Shown here: positions 52,548-61,014 of the stretch, piece after piece
Layout of the letters: each line of letters starts with the position of its first letter
Position numbering within the stretch: position 1 is the first letter of the stretch
From: Clostridiales bacterium
GTDB lineage: Bacteria > Bacillota > Clostridia > Oscillospirales > Acutalibacteraceae
Reading direction: 5' to 3'
Assembly: GCA_018364155.1 (NCBI GenBank)
Contig: JAGZMM010000002.1
Location: 186,001 to 250,000 of the forward strand
DNA: 64,000 bases
The notes under the pieces: model-generated
The model's input: the letters and a program-made list of their open reading frames with translations, nothing else
The model's database searches: none
What the model was told of the DNA's origin: nothing
Position numbers and translations under genes: made by a program

Positions 52548-52555
52548 TTCTACAA

Positions 52556-52640
52556 TGGTGCGAGAGACGGGACTTGAACCCGTACGCCATAAGACACACG
52601 CCCCTCAAACGTGCCTGTCTGCCAGTTCCAGCACTCTCGC
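52556..52640 (-). tRNA. tRNA-Leu (anticodon GAG)
   Basis: The acceptor GCGAGAG pairs with CTCTCGC, followed by encoded ACCA. The anticodon stem CACGT/GCGTG encloses the loop TTGAGGG, so the anticodon is GAG (CUC/CUU codons). The T arm reads GTACGGGTTCAAGTCCCGT, a normal TTC loop. The long variable arm of class II tRNAs is present. The 85-nt length is normal for Leu. Confidence 0.97.
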
Positions 52641-52655
52641 AGGTCAACAGACGTT

Positions 52656-52684
52656 ATTATAGCGTAATCCCCAACCGTTGTCAA
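52656..52684 (-). promoter_or_regulatory. Perfect sigma-A promoter for tRNA-Leu
   Basis: On minus, TTGACA (52684-52679), 17 bp and TATAAT (52661-52656). The -35 overlaps the stop codon of nth. Confidence 0.85.
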
Positions 52685-53349
52685 CCGGTTTTTTTCGTTT
52701 TATTTCGCGCAGCTACGACCGGTTTCCCGCAGGATTTACAAACCTCTTTGAGCACGCAGGCCTCGCAGTTCGGATGGCGCGCATCACACACCGCCCGCCC
52801 ATGCAGCACAAGTCTGTGACAAAACCGGGTGGATTCTTCCGGCGGCAAAAGGGCACGCAGCTCCTTTTCCACCTTGGCCGGGTCCTTGGTGTCGCAAAGG
52901 CCGATGCGGTTGGACAGCCGGATGCAGTGGGTGTCCGCAATGACGGCGGGCTTGCCGAACACCTCGCCCACCACCAGATTGGCGGTTTTCCGTCCCACGC
53001 CCGGAAGCTTTACGAGCTCTTCCACCGTGTCCGGAATTACGCCTCCATACTCGCTTTGCAACTTCTTGCACATGGCAACGATGTCCCTGGCCTTGGTCTT
53101 ATAAAGGCCGCAGGGATGCACGATTTCCTCCACCTTGGAAAGGTCCGCGTTTGCAAAGGCCTCCAGGGTGGGATACTGGGTGAAGAGCACTGGCGTAACC
53201 AGGTTGACCCTGGCATCGGTACATTGGGCGGATAACCGCGTGGCAATCAGAAGCTCCAGGGGATTCTTAACCGTAAGGGAACACAGCGCGTCGGGATATT
53301 CCTGCTTGAGCAGGTCCACCGCCGCGAGTGCCCGTTGCTTTTTTGTCAT
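52681..53349 (-). CDS. nth: Endonuclease III (base-excision repair glycosylase/AP lyase), 222 aa
   Basis: Helix-hairpin-helix LPGVGRKTANLV with catalytic K121, then D139 in VIADTHCIRLSNR. The [4Fe-4S] loop C188-x6-C195-x2-C198-x5-C204 is intact. It removes oxidised pyrimidines and nicks at AP sites. It stands alone between tRNA-Leu and the divergent thyX operon. Confidence 0.97.
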   Translation of the reverse strand: MTKKQRALAAVDLLKQEYPDALCSLTVKNPLELLIATRLSAQCTDARVNLVTPVLFTQYPTLEAFANADLSKVEEIVHPCGLYKTKARDIVAMCKKLQSEYGGVIPDTVEELVKLPGVGRKTANLVVGEVFGKPAVIADTHCIRLSNRIGLCDTKDPAKVEKELRALLPPEESTRFCHRLVLHGRAVCDARHPNCEACVLKEVCKSCGKPVVAARNKTKKTG

Positions 53350-53454
53350 AGACGATCACCTCACCCGCATTTTAGCACGCTTTTTGGCCAAAAGAAAGAG
53401 GAAAATCGAAAAATGGAGGAAATTAGTATAACTTGCCGAAAAGTTTTTCAGGTG

Positions 53455-53483
53455 TTGCCCTGCCTGGCGCAATTTGTTATAAT
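53455..53483 (+). promoter_or_regulatory. Promoter of the thyX operon
   Basis: TTGCCC (53455-53460), a 17-bp spacer and a perfect TATAAT (53478-53483). Confidence 0.6.
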
Positions 53484-53540
53484 AAACAGACATTCGATTC
53501 TCATATAACCGCGCGAGACAATGCGCAGGAGGTCCTTCTT

Positions 53541-54329
53541 ATGCCCCAGGTAAAACCAAAGGTTACCCTGATTTCTCACACCCCCGACCCGGAACGCACG
53601 GTGGCGGCCGCCGCGCGCCTTTGCTACTCGCCCGCCCATCTCGACCAGGTGTTTGACGATATGACGCCCGAAAAGGCAGCCGGGTTTGTGGACATGCTCT
53701 CAGAGATCGGGCATCAGTCTCCCATTGAGCACGCTTCCTTTACCTTTGGCATCGAGGGCGTATCCCGCGCGCTGCTCGCCCAGATTACCCGCCACCGCAT
53801 CGCCTCTTTCAGCGTGCAGAGCCAGCGGTACGTGGTGGAGGATGGGTTTGATTATGTAATCCCTCCAGAAATTGAGAAAGAGGAGCAGGCCAAGACTCTT
53901 TTTATAGAGGCGATGGACCGGGCCCAAGAGGCTTACAGCACCCTGCAAGAGCAGCTGGCACACGTGCACGAGGCGGCGATGATTGCCGATGGAGCCGACC
54001 CAAAAAAAGCGAGAGCCGCCGCTCAGAAAAAAGCAGCTGAGGACGCACGCTTTGTCCTACCCAACGCCTGCGACACCAAGATGGTGGTGACCATGAACGC
54101 CAGAAGCCTCTATAACTTCTTTTCCCTGCGCTGCTGCAACCGGGCCCAGTGGGAAATCCGAGAGGTAGCCGGGCAGATGCTGGCGCTTGCGCGCAAAGCG
54201 GCGCCCCATCTTTTTGCAAAAGCCGGGCCGCCCTGCGTGGCGGGTCCCTGTACGGAAGGCAAAATGACCTGCGGAAAGGCCGAAGAAGTGCGCAAACGGT
54301 TTGCGTCAATGGGAGGCGACGCAACATGA
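53541..54329 (+). CDS. thyX: Flavin-dependent thymidylate synthase ThyX, 262 aa
   Basis: The ThyX signature RHRIASFSVQSQR is at residues 84-96. The remaining sequence also fits (EHASFTFGIEGVSRALLAQI before it, and FFSLRCCNRAQWEIREV near the end). It makes dTMP from dUMP using methylene-THF and FAD. ATG 53541 follows AGGAGG; the open frame at 53433 starts upstream of the promoter -10. It overlaps the next gene by 4 bp (ATGA). The next enzyme, thymidylate kinase, uses its product. Confidence 0.97.
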   Translation: MPQVKPKVTLISHTPDPERTVAAAARLCYSPAHLDQVFDDMTPEKAAGFVDMLSEIGHQSPIEHASFTFGIEGVSRALLAQITRHRIASFSVQSQRYVVEDGFDYVIPPEIEKEEQAKTLFIEAMDRAQEAYSTLQEQLAHVHEAAMIADGADPKKARAAAQKKAAEDARFVLPNACDTKMVVTMNARSLYNFFSLRCCNRAQWEIREVAGQMLALARKAAPHLFAKAGPPCVAGPCTEGKMTCGKAEEVRKRFASMGGDAT

Positions 54330-55000
54330 GAGGACTGCTGGTGCTGGAAGGCTTAGATGGCAGTGGGAAATCCACCCAGTTTGCATGTTTGCTCGAACGG
54401 CTGCGTTTGCAGGGGTATACTAGCAAAGGAATTTCCTTTCCCGACTATAAGGAGGAATCGTCGGCGCTGGTGCGCATGTATTTGGACGGGGAATTTGGTT
54501 CGGATGCAGACAGCGTCAATGCCTATGCGGCCTCCAGCTTTTATGCGGTGGACCGGTACGCCAGCTTTAAAAGGCACTGGCAGGCGGATTACGAGGCGGG
54601 AACGCTGATTGTCGCCGCCCGGTATGTCACCTCCAACGCTATCTATCAGATGGCGAAGCTCCCAAAAGAAGAATGGGAAGAGTATCTTTCCTGGCTTTTT
54701 GATTATGAATACAACCGCCTAGGGCTCCCCCGGCCGGACTGCGTGGTGTTTTTGGACATGCCGCCGCAGGTTTCCCAGAAGCTGCTTTTAAAGCGCTACG
54801 GCGGCGATGAAAGCCGCAAGGACGTCCACGAGCGGGACGAAGCCTACCTGCTGCGCTGCCGAGAGGCAGCGCTGTTCGCGGCCAACGCGCTTTCCTGGAC
54901 GGTGATTTCCTGCGCGAAGGACGAGCAGCCCAGGCCGGTGGCGCAGATTCATGAAGATATCTTTCAAGTATTTCGCGAACGATTGGAATCGAGGGAATAA
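54326..55000 (+). CDS. tmk: Thymidylate kinase-like dTMP kinase, 224 aa
   Basis: P-loop GLDGSGKST at residues 9-17, DRY motif region YAVDRYASF in the middle, RYVTSNAIYQ in place of the usual nucleoside-binding RY...S, and the LID segment RYGGDESRKDVHERD. It phosphorylates dTMP to dTDP. Its coupling to thyX (ATGA) makes this a neat two-step dTTP module. The active-site segments are somewhat diverged from the standard Tmk, so another dNMP kinase substrate is possible. Confidence 0.9.
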   Translation: MRGLLVLEGLDGSGKSTQFACLLERLRLQGYTSKGISFPDYKEESSALVRMYLDGEFGSDADSVNAYAASSFYAVDRYASFKRHWQADYEAGTLIVAARYVTSNAIYQMAKLPKEEWEEYLSWLFDYEYNRLGLPRPDCVVFLDMPPQVSQKLLLKRYGGDESRKDVHERDEAYLLRCREAALFAANALSWTVISCAKDEQPRPVAQIHEDIFQVFRERLESRE

Positions 55001-55007
55001 CACATTG

Positions 55008-55913
55008 ATGCAACAAGTATTGCTGGATTTTAAAGAACCGACCATTTCCGACCGGGACTGGGTGACCGAACTCACGTCCTATGCGAACTTCAACAATTCC
55101 GAGTACAGCTTCGGCAGCACCTATATGTGGCGCCGGTACATTAATAAACGGATCACCCGATATAAGGACTTTTTTCTGGCCAGGGCCTGCCTGCGGCAAT
55201 GCGCCTATCTCTTCCCTGCAGGAAAGGGAGACGTGCGGGAGGCCATCGAGCTATTGCGGGCGGACGCGGAGGAAAACGACCAGCCTTTGCGGTTTTATTC
55301 GGTAACGCCCGAAATCCGCCGTCAGCTGGACGAATTGTATCCGGGCCAGTTTGAATACGAGGACTGCCGGTACGCCTACGACTACGTGTACGAAAGCAGC
55401 GACCTGATTTCTCTTTCCGGGCGCAAGTACCACGGCAAACGCAACCACATCTCCCGGTTCGACCAGGATAACCCCAATTGGACCTATGAGGACATCGACC
55501 ATCACAACCTGTGTGACTGCTGGGATATGTTTGAGGAATGGCTGCAGGAGGACAAAAAAGGGTCTTCCAGCTACGACGACGAGATGCTTGCCCTGCGGGA
55601 CACCTTGGATTATTTTGACGAGTTGGGAATGCAGGGCGGCCTTCTGCGGGTGGACGGCAAGGTGATTGCCTTCACCATCGGCGAACCGCTGACCGACGAC
55701 TGCTTTGATCTGCATTTTGAAAAAGCCTTTTCCGCCATCCAGGGAGCGTATCCCAAAATCAACCAGGTGTTCGCCCAAAAGCGCCTGTCCGGGTACCGGT
55801 ACATCAACCGGGAGGAGGACATGGGCATCGAAGGGCTCCGACGGGCAAAGCTTTCCTACCAGCCAGCCTTTTTGGTGGAAAAATCTTATGCCGTGTGGAA
55901 GGACGAGGAATGA
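55008..55913 (+). CDS. DUF2156 / phosphatidylglycerol lysyltransferase C-terminal-like protein, 301 aa
   Basis: Two GNAT-like lobes of the LPG_synthase_C (DUF2156) family: SYANFNNSEYSFGSTYMWR near the start, GRKYHGKRNHISRF in the centre (the family hallmark), and QKRLSGYRYINREEDMG, LRRAKLSYQPAFLVEK at the end. There are no membrane helices, so it is a soluble stand-alone domain, unlike MprF. Related proteins transfer aminoacyl groups from tRNA to lipids or peptides; the acceptor is unknown. ATG 55008 starts 7 bp after tmk. Confidence 0.88.
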   Translation: MQQVLLDFKEPTISDRDWVTELTSYANFNNSEYSFGSTYMWRRYINKRITRYKDFFLARACLRQCAYLFPAGKGDVREAIELLRADAEENDQPLRFYSVTPEIRRQLDELYPGQFEYEDCRYAYDYVYESSDLISLSGRKYHGKRNHISRFDQDNPNWTYEDIDHHNLCDCWDMFEEWLQEDKKGSSSYDDEMLALRDTLDYFDELGMQGGLLRVDGKVIAFTIGEPLTDDCFDLHFEKAFSAIQGAYPKINQVFAQKRLSGYRYINREEDMGIEGLRRAKLSYQPAFLVEKSYAVWKDEE

Positions 55914-56773
55914 GAACGCGGATTGACAAGGAGAACGCTCCCAAGCTGCAAGCGCTGTGGGAGCAGGTCTTTGGGGACAAGGCGGAAGCAATCGCCTTGT
56001 TTTTGAATGGCTGCAAGGCTTTGGCGGACGTTTACGTCTATGAGCAAGGCGGTGAGATCGCGTCGGCCCTTTACGTGCTGCCCGCTTCTATGGCCCTTGG
56101 CGGGACGTGGACCCGTGCTGGATACATCTATGCGGCGGCGACCCTGCCTCCGTTTCGGGGGCAGGGAATCATGTCTCGCTTGTTAAAAGAAGCGGCCGAC
56201 GGGGCCGCCGAGGATGGGCTTTCTTTTTTGACGCTTCGCCCGGCAAACTCTCCTTTATTTGACTATTACGCAAAACATGGGTATGATACCATATATAAAG
56301 CAGTTTCCTGCACCTTTTCCAAGGAAGCGCTTGAAGCGATTGCCCTTCCAGGCGGCAGAGCGACCCAGGCAACGCCGACCTTTGTAAGCGAGGCGCTCAA
56401 AGACGCGTTTGCAGACAGGCCCGGGTCCCTCCTGTGGGAAGCGGACATGCTTTCCTACCAGCTTGCCGTTCACGCCTATTACGGCGGCAAGACGGTGGCG
56501 GCGGATACCCCCGCCGGGAAAACAGCGGCCCTTTATTTCGAAGAGCAGGACCAGATTACCTGTCTCGACCCCATTGCAAGCAGAGAAAGCTTTCCTTATC
56601 TGTGCGAAGTTTTAGGACGGGAAACGGGCGGCAAACTCGTCCGGATGCGCTTGCCGACGGGGCTTTTGAATGAAGAAACGGGGACAGCGCTAAAACCGGT
56701 GGGAATGGCTTGTCCCATCACCGGGTCGCTTTCGCAGATGAAGGATGCGGTTTTGCCCCTGACCATGGAATAA
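55910..56773 (+). CDS. GNAT-family N-acetyltransferase, 287 aa
   Basis: The acetyl-CoA-binding motif is YAAATLPPFRGQGIMSRLLKE (residues about 70-90; the RGQGI loop binds the pyrophosphate). The longer C-terminal half (about 150-287) resembles that of Eis-like double-domain GNATs. It overlaps the preceding gene by 4 bp (ATGA), pairing two GNAT-fold proteins in a row. Substrate unknown. Confidence 0.85.
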   Translation: MRTRIDKENAPKLQALWEQVFGDKAEAIALFLNGCKALADVYVYEQGGEIASALYVLPASMALGGTWTRAGYIYAAATLPPFRGQGIMSRLLKEAADGAAEDGLSFLTLRPANSPLFDYYAKHGYDTIYKAVSCTFSKEALEAIALPGGRATQATPTFVSEALKDAFADRPGSLLWEADMLSYQLAVHAYYGGKTVAADTPAGKTAALYFEEQDQITCLDPIASRESFPYLCEVLGRETGGKLVRMRLPTGLLNEETGTALKPVGMACPITGSLSQMKDAVLPLTME

Positions 56774-56808
56774 ACAGGCATTTGTGTGTAAGAAACGGAG
56801 GTTTCGAA

Positions 56809-57348
56809 ATGGTATATGTATTTTTAGCCAACGGGTTTGAGGAAATGGAAGCCATCGCTCCCATTGATTTGCTGCGCCGGGCCGGCGTAGATGTGACCAC
56901 CGTGGGTGTAGGTGCTACGGCGGTGCGGGGTTCCCACGGCATTGTGCTGGCGGCGGACACGCTGGATTCGTCGGCTATGCCCGACGACCTGGAGGCGGTG
57001 GTGCTTCCGGGAGGAATGCCGGGCACGCTGAACCTGGAACATTCCCCGGTGGTACAGAAATTCATTGACCATGCGGTGGAAAAGGGCGCGATTGTGGCGG
57101 CAATCTGTGCGGCACCCTCCATTCTTGGACACAAGGGCCTGTTAAAGGGCAGAAAAGCCGTTTGCTATGAAGGATTCGAAGGGGAACTGGAAGGCGCCAG
57201 CGTGGGATCTGAACCGGTGGCGGTGGACGGGCCATTCATCACTTCAAGAGGTGCAGGAACGGCGACTCAGTTTGCGCTTGCCTTGCTTGCAGCGCTGAGG
57301 GGAGAAGGAGCCGCAGACAAGGTGCGCGGTTCCATTCTGTGCCCGTAA
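56809..57348 (+). CDS. DJ-1/PfpI family protein (YajL/ThiJ-like), 179 aa
   Basis: N-terminal FLANGFEEMEAIAPIDLLRRAG with Glu at 11-12, PGGMPG near 67-72 and the nucleophile elbow AAICAAPSIL with Cys100. All catalytic residues of the DJ-1 subgroup are intact. Family members act as glyoxalases or protein repair enzymes; the exact job is debated. ATG 56809 follows ACGGAGG. Confidence 0.92.
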   Translation: MVYVFLANGFEEMEAIAPIDLLRRAGVDVTTVGVGATAVRGSHGIVLAADTLDSSAMPDDLEAVVLPGGMPGTLNLEHSPVVQKFIDHAVEKGAIVAAICAAPSILGHKGLLKGRKAVCYEGFEGELEGASVGSEPVAVDGPFITSRGAGTATQFALALLAALRGEGAADKVRGSILCP

Positions 57349-57935
57349 CCGATATCCGGGTGTTTAAGACGGAGCTTCGCCGCCGGTTTCGGGAGCTTCG
57401 CACGGACATGCCGGAGGACGAGAAAAAAACCAGGGACGCACGCATCCGAAAGCGGGTGCAGGCGCTTTATCAGTATAAACGGGAGAAGGTCCTCCTTCTT
57501 TATATCTCCACCGCCATTGAGGTGGACACCATTGGCATCCTAAAGGAAGCCCTGGCTGCCGGCAAACGAGTGGCGGCGCCTCGGTGCGTGCCGGGGACGA
57601 GAGAGATGGACTTCTATTTTATCCGTTCTCTGTCCGATTTGGAGCCGGGTACCTTTGGCGTGCTTGAACCGATTGTGGACCGGTGTGAGAAAATGACCGA
57701 TTTTTCCCGGGGCCTTTGCATTGTGCCGGGGCTTGGGTTTGACCATACCGGCTTTCGACTGGGCTATGGAAAAGGCTATTACGACCGGTTTCTTTCCCGG
57801 TTTCAGGGGACCACGGTGGGTATCTGCTACCGCAGCTGCGTGCAGCGGCGGCTGCCCCACGGTCGGTATGACAAATGGGTGGACATACTTGTGACCGAGG
57901 ATTACACCAGGCGTACCCACGTACCTGTGCAATAA
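57339..57935 (+). CDS. 5-formyltetrahydrofolate cyclo-ligase, 198 aa
   Basis: Family marks: ELRRRFRELR near the start, KRVAAPRCVPGTREMDFYFI, and the ATP/folate loop RLGYGKGYYDRFLSRF. It turns 5-formyl-THF into 5,10-methenyl-THF, feeding the folate pool used by ThyX in the same operon. GTG 57339 overlaps the end of the DJ-1 gene; GTG 57360 is an alternative and neither has a good binding site. Confidence 0.93.
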   Translation: MPVTDIRVFKTELRRRFRELRTDMPEDEKKTRDARIRKRVQALYQYKREKVLLLYISTAIEVDTIGILKEALAAGKRVAAPRCVPGTREMDFYFIRSLSDLEPGTFGVLEPIVDRCEKMTDFSRGLCIVPGLGFDHTGFRLGYGKGYYDRFLSRFQGTTVGICYRSCVQRRLPHGRYDKWVDILVTEDYTRRTHVPVQ

Positions 57936-57944
57936 AAGGAAAGA

Positions 57945-57974
57945 GGGCGTTTCCCCTGTGAGGGAAACACCCCC
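57945..57974. terminator. Terminator between the thyX operon and the convergent small peptide gene
   Basis: GGGCGTTTCCC pairs with GGGAAACACCC (one G-U) around CTGTGA-type loop; T-rich on the minus side. Confidence 0.65.
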
Positions 57975-57991
57975 TGTCCGTTTTCCTTATG

Positions 57992-58084
57992 TTACCCGCG
58001 TCGGCAGCCGCAACCGCAGCACAGTAGCACGAGCAGCAGAATCCAAATCCAACAGCAGTTGTTGGCTCCGCCGTTGCAGCACAT
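57992..58084 (-). CDS. Cys-rich hydrophobic micro-protein, 30 aa
   Basis: ATG 58084 follows GTGAGGTG at 7-nt spacing; TAA ends at 57992. Eight of the 30 residues are Cys, arranged as a CC pair near the N-terminus, another CC pair flanking the membrane segment, and CC-G-C-G-C at the end. The centre WIWILLLVLL is a single membrane helix, followed by RRG. I know no named family; small Gly/Cys-rich membrane peptides (YjcZ-like) in spore-formers are similar in build only. It is divergent from mltG. Confidence 0.65.
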   Translation of the reverse strand: MCCNGGANNCCWIWILLLVLLCCGCGCRRG

Positions 58085-58275
58085 ACTTGTCACCTCACTT
58101 TTGCTCCCCTGTTTGGCAGCCGGGGATTCTATTTCAGTATACGCATTCCCTTTTCGAGAAGTGACGGCTCCACCCGCGCGCCGAAAGCCGGCGGGCGTTT
58201 TCGATAAAGCAAGCCTTTCATGAAACCTATTTGGCGGCGATGCCCGACGGCTCCGCCACAACAGGAGGAACGTAC

Positions 58276-59589
58276 ATGAACGAAAATCCGAACTATCCTG
58301 CAGACGACAAGGATATCCCCGTCGATCTGCCCAAGGATCCCGAAATCCCCGCCGAGCCGCTCTTTGAGCCGATGGATCAACCGCCGGAATTCAAGGTGAA
58401 CATAAAAGAGGATGCCGGCGACGAGATGACCGACCTGTTCGAGCTGGCAAACGAGGACGACGAGGGGGAGACGCCCGACGTGAATACGGCAAACGGCCCG
58501 GCAAAGAAGAAGCTCGACGGCAATAAGAAGAAAAAGGAAAATAAGGTGCTGTACGGCGGCTGCGCCAAATCGCTGATTTACGCGGTGGTCATCATCGGCG
58601 TTTCCTTGCTTCTTTCTTTTGTTTTGCTTTTGGGGATCAACGACATGGTGGGCCTTGTAAAGCCAGACGCTGAAGTAACCATTACCATTCCGGAAGGGGC
58701 GACCACCGACCAGGTGGTGCAGATCGTCAAAGATAGCGGCGCAGTCAGCCAGCCGCTCTTTTTCAAGCTGTACATGAGCCTGACGAAATCCACGGAAAAA
58801 ATCGAGCCGGGCGAGTATACCATCAACACCAACTACGACTATATGCGCATTATTTCCAGCTTGAAGGGAGCCGGGGCCACCTATGAAACGGTGGAACTGA
58901 ATTTCCCTGAAGGCTTTACCCTGGAGCAGATTGTGGACCGGCTAGTGGAAAACGGCGTCAACACCCGGGAAGCATTGATGAATTCGTTGCAGAATACCGA
59001 ATTTGAATACGATTTGGTCAAGGATATCCCCACCGACGATCCAGACCGGCTGACCAAGCTGGAAGGCTATCTTTTCCCGGACACGTATGAGTTCTACAAG
59101 GGCGAAGCACCCGACAGCGTGATCGGCAAGTTTTTGGCCAACACCGAGAAGAAAATCACAGCGGAAATGCGTGAACAGGCAAAGGCGTCCGGTATGACCG
59201 TTGATGAGCTTCTCACCCTGGCGTCGGTCATTCAGGAAGAATCGGGCGAATACGAGCAGATGCTCAAAATTTCCTCTGTGTTTCACAACCGGCTCAACAG
59301 CCGGGAATTCCCCCGCCTGGAGTCCGATCCCACCACCGAATACGCCCAGGCCCACAATGCCGCCGCATACGACACCTATCAGGTGGCGGGTCTGATGCCC
59401 GGCCCCATTTGCAATCCTGGCATTGAAGCCATTCTGGCGGCGCTGTCGCCGGACCAAACCAACTATCTCTTCTTTGTTACCGACCTGAAGGGCAATTATT
59501 ACTACGCCACCACCTATAACGCCCATCTGAAAAATATACAGACGGCGGAAGCCATCGACAATGAGGTTAAGGCATCCAGTGGACAGTAA
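58276..59589 (+). CDS. mltG: Endolytic murein transglycosylase MltG, 437 aa
   Basis: An acidic cytoplasmic stretch of about 95 residues, a membrane helix (about 97-120), a LysM-like YceG subdomain (ITIPEGATTDQVVQIVKDSG) and the catalytic part with GYLFPDTYEF, LTLASVIQEESGEYEQM (active-site Glu), FHNRL and LESDPTTEYA. It cuts nascent glycan strands and so sets their length. ATG 58276 follows AGGAGG. The next gene is a U32 peptidase, an order also seen in Bacillus (yrrL-yrrN/O). Confidence 0.96.
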   Translation: MNENPNYPADDKDIPVDLPKDPEIPAEPLFEPMDQPPEFKVNIKEDAGDEMTDLFELANEDDEGETPDVNTANGPAKKKLDGNKKKKENKVLYGGCAKSLIYAVVIIGVSLLLSFVLLLGINDMVGLVKPDAEVTITIPEGATTDQVVQIVKDSGAVSQPLFFKLYMSLTKSTEKIEPGEYTINTNYDYMRIISSLKGAGATYETVELNFPEGFTLEQIVDRLVENGVNTREALMNSLQNTEFEYDLVKDIPTDDPDRLTKLEGYLFPDTYEFYKGEAPDSVIGKFLANTEKKITAEMREQAKASGMTVDELLTLASVIQEESGEYEQMLKISSVFHNRLNSREFPRLESDPTTEYAQAHNAAAYDTYQVAGLMPGPICNPGIEAILAALSPDQTNYLFFVTDLKGNYYYATTYNAHLKNIQTAEAIDNEVKASSGQ

Positions 59590-60823
59590 AAACGTATTTC
59601 ATCCAATCCCATGCGGCGGGGCAGAGCTACTCTGCCCCGCCGGAGACATTTCGCGCCTGAAAGCCAGCGTGGACTTCGGGGCGGACGCCGTGTACCTGGC
59701 GGGACAGGAATTCGGCATGCGCACTTCGTCGAAGAACTTCGCCGAGGAGCTTCCCGAAGCGGTAGCCTACGCCCATGAACGCGGCGTCAAGGTTTATCTT
59801 ACCTGCAACACCCTGCCGCGAAATGAAGAGCTTCCCCGTTTGCCCGATGCCCTGCGTTTTGCCGCCCAAAGCGGAGTGGACGCGTTTATTATCAGCGACG
59901 TAGGGGTTCTTGCCCTGGCAAAGCGGGTGGCGCCCCAGGTGCCCCTCCATGTTTCCACCCAGGCAGGAGTGGTCAACCATCTGACCGCCCGAGCCTTTTA
60001 TGAGCTGGGCGCGTCCAGAGTGGTGTTGGCGAGGGAGCTTTCCTTGACGGAAATCCAGGAGATCCGGGCAAATACCCCTCAGGAGCTGGAGATGGAAGCC
60101 TTTGTGCACGGAGCCATGTGCATGTCGGTATCCGGGCGGTGCCTCTTGTCCAACTACCTGACCGGCCGGGACGCCAACCGGGGGGACTGCGCTCAGCCCT
60201 GCCGTTGGCGCTATGCGCTTATGGAGGAGAAGCGCCCTGGGCAGTACTTCCCGGTGGAGGAACAAGGAAGCGGCTCTTATATCCTCAACGCTCGGGATCT
60301 TTGTCTGATCGACCATCTGCCCGCCCTGTCAAAGGCGGGTGTCACCAGCTTTAAAATCGAGGGCCGAGCCAAGTCCGCCTACTATGCGGCGGTCACCGCC
60401 TATGCCTACCGGCAGGCCATTGATTTTTACGCCGCCCATCCTAACGGCGAGCCGCTGCCCGACTGGATTCGGCAAGAGGTACATAAGGTCAGCCACCGGG
60501 AATACAGCACCGGGTTTCTTTTTGGTACGCCCGGCCAGGAGCTGGAAACCGGCGGCTATGTGCGGGACTATGAGGTGATTGCCGTGGCGATAGGCTGGGA
60601 GAATGGCCGGGTGCTGCTTGAACAGCGCAACCGTTTTTTTGAAGGGGACGAGGCGGACTGCCTTTTCCCTTCCGAGCGGCCCTATCTGCTCCGGCTTACC
60701 GAGCTGCGGGACTTGGACGGCAATCCGATAGAAGTTGCGCCTCATCCGAAGATGCGCCTGACGGTTGCCTGCGCGCGCCCGGTGGCCGCAGGGACCCTGC
60801 TTCGCAAACGGACAAAAGAATAA
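59579..60823 (+). CDS. Peptidase U32 family protein (TrhP/RlhA-like), 414 aa
   Basis: N-terminal ELLCPAGDISRLKASVDFGADAVYL (first part shown as hallmark), EAFVHGAMCMSVSGRCLLSNYL and NRGDCAQPCRWRY supply the conserved Cys set of U32 proteins. SFKIEGRAKSAYY follows. Members such as TrhP and RlhA hydroxylate RNA bases and likely hold an Fe-S cluster; true protease activity is doubtful. GTG 59579, preceded by GAGGTTAAGG, overlaps the mltG stop; ATG 59561 is an alternative. Confidence 0.92.
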   Translation: MDSKNVFHPIPCGGAELLCPAGDISRLKASVDFGADAVYLAGQEFGMRTSSKNFAEELPEAVAYAHERGVKVYLTCNTLPRNEELPRLPDALRFAAQSGVDAFIISDVGVLALAKRVAPQVPLHVSTQAGVVNHLTARAFYELGASRVVLARELSLTEIQEIRANTPQELEMEAFVHGAMCMSVSGRCLLSNYLTGRDANRGDCAQPCRWRYALMEEKRPGQYFPVEEQGSGSYILNARDLCLIDHLPALSKAGVTSFKIEGRAKSAYYAAVTAYAYRQAIDFYAAHPNGEPLPDWIRQEVHKVSHREYSTGFLFGTPGQELETGGYVRDYEVIAVAIGWENGRVLLEQRNRFFEGDEADCLFPSERPYLLRLTELRDLDGNPIEVAPHPKMRLTVACARPVAAGTLLRKRTKE

Positions 60824-60826
60824 GGA

Positions 60827-60858
60827 AAAGGACGGCTGCTTGCCAGCCGTCCTTTTTT
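60827..60858 (+). terminator. Terminator of mltG-U32
   Basis: AAAGGACGGCTG (60827-60838) pairs perfectly with CAGCCGTCCTTT (60844-60855), followed by more T. Confidence 0.9.
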
Positions 60859-60941
60859 CAGAGAAGCCGGACAAAGTGGAATACAGCAAGCTTTCATTGC
60901 ATAGGGTTAATAGCAAAGGCCCTGTTTTTGGCGAAATCGGA

Positions 60942-60970
60942 TTGACTTTGTCAAAGGTCAGGCCTATACT
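60942..60970 (+). promoter_or_regulatory. Promoter with operator-like repeat for the small membrane protein
   Basis: TTGACT (60942-60947), 17 bp, TATACT (60965-60970). The -35 lies in an imperfect palindrome TGACTTTGTCAAAGGTCA (60943-60960). Confidence 0.6.
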
Positions 60971-61014
60971 AAAATTAGATTCGCAAACCAAATTCTTGAG
61001 GGGGTAACTGTAAC

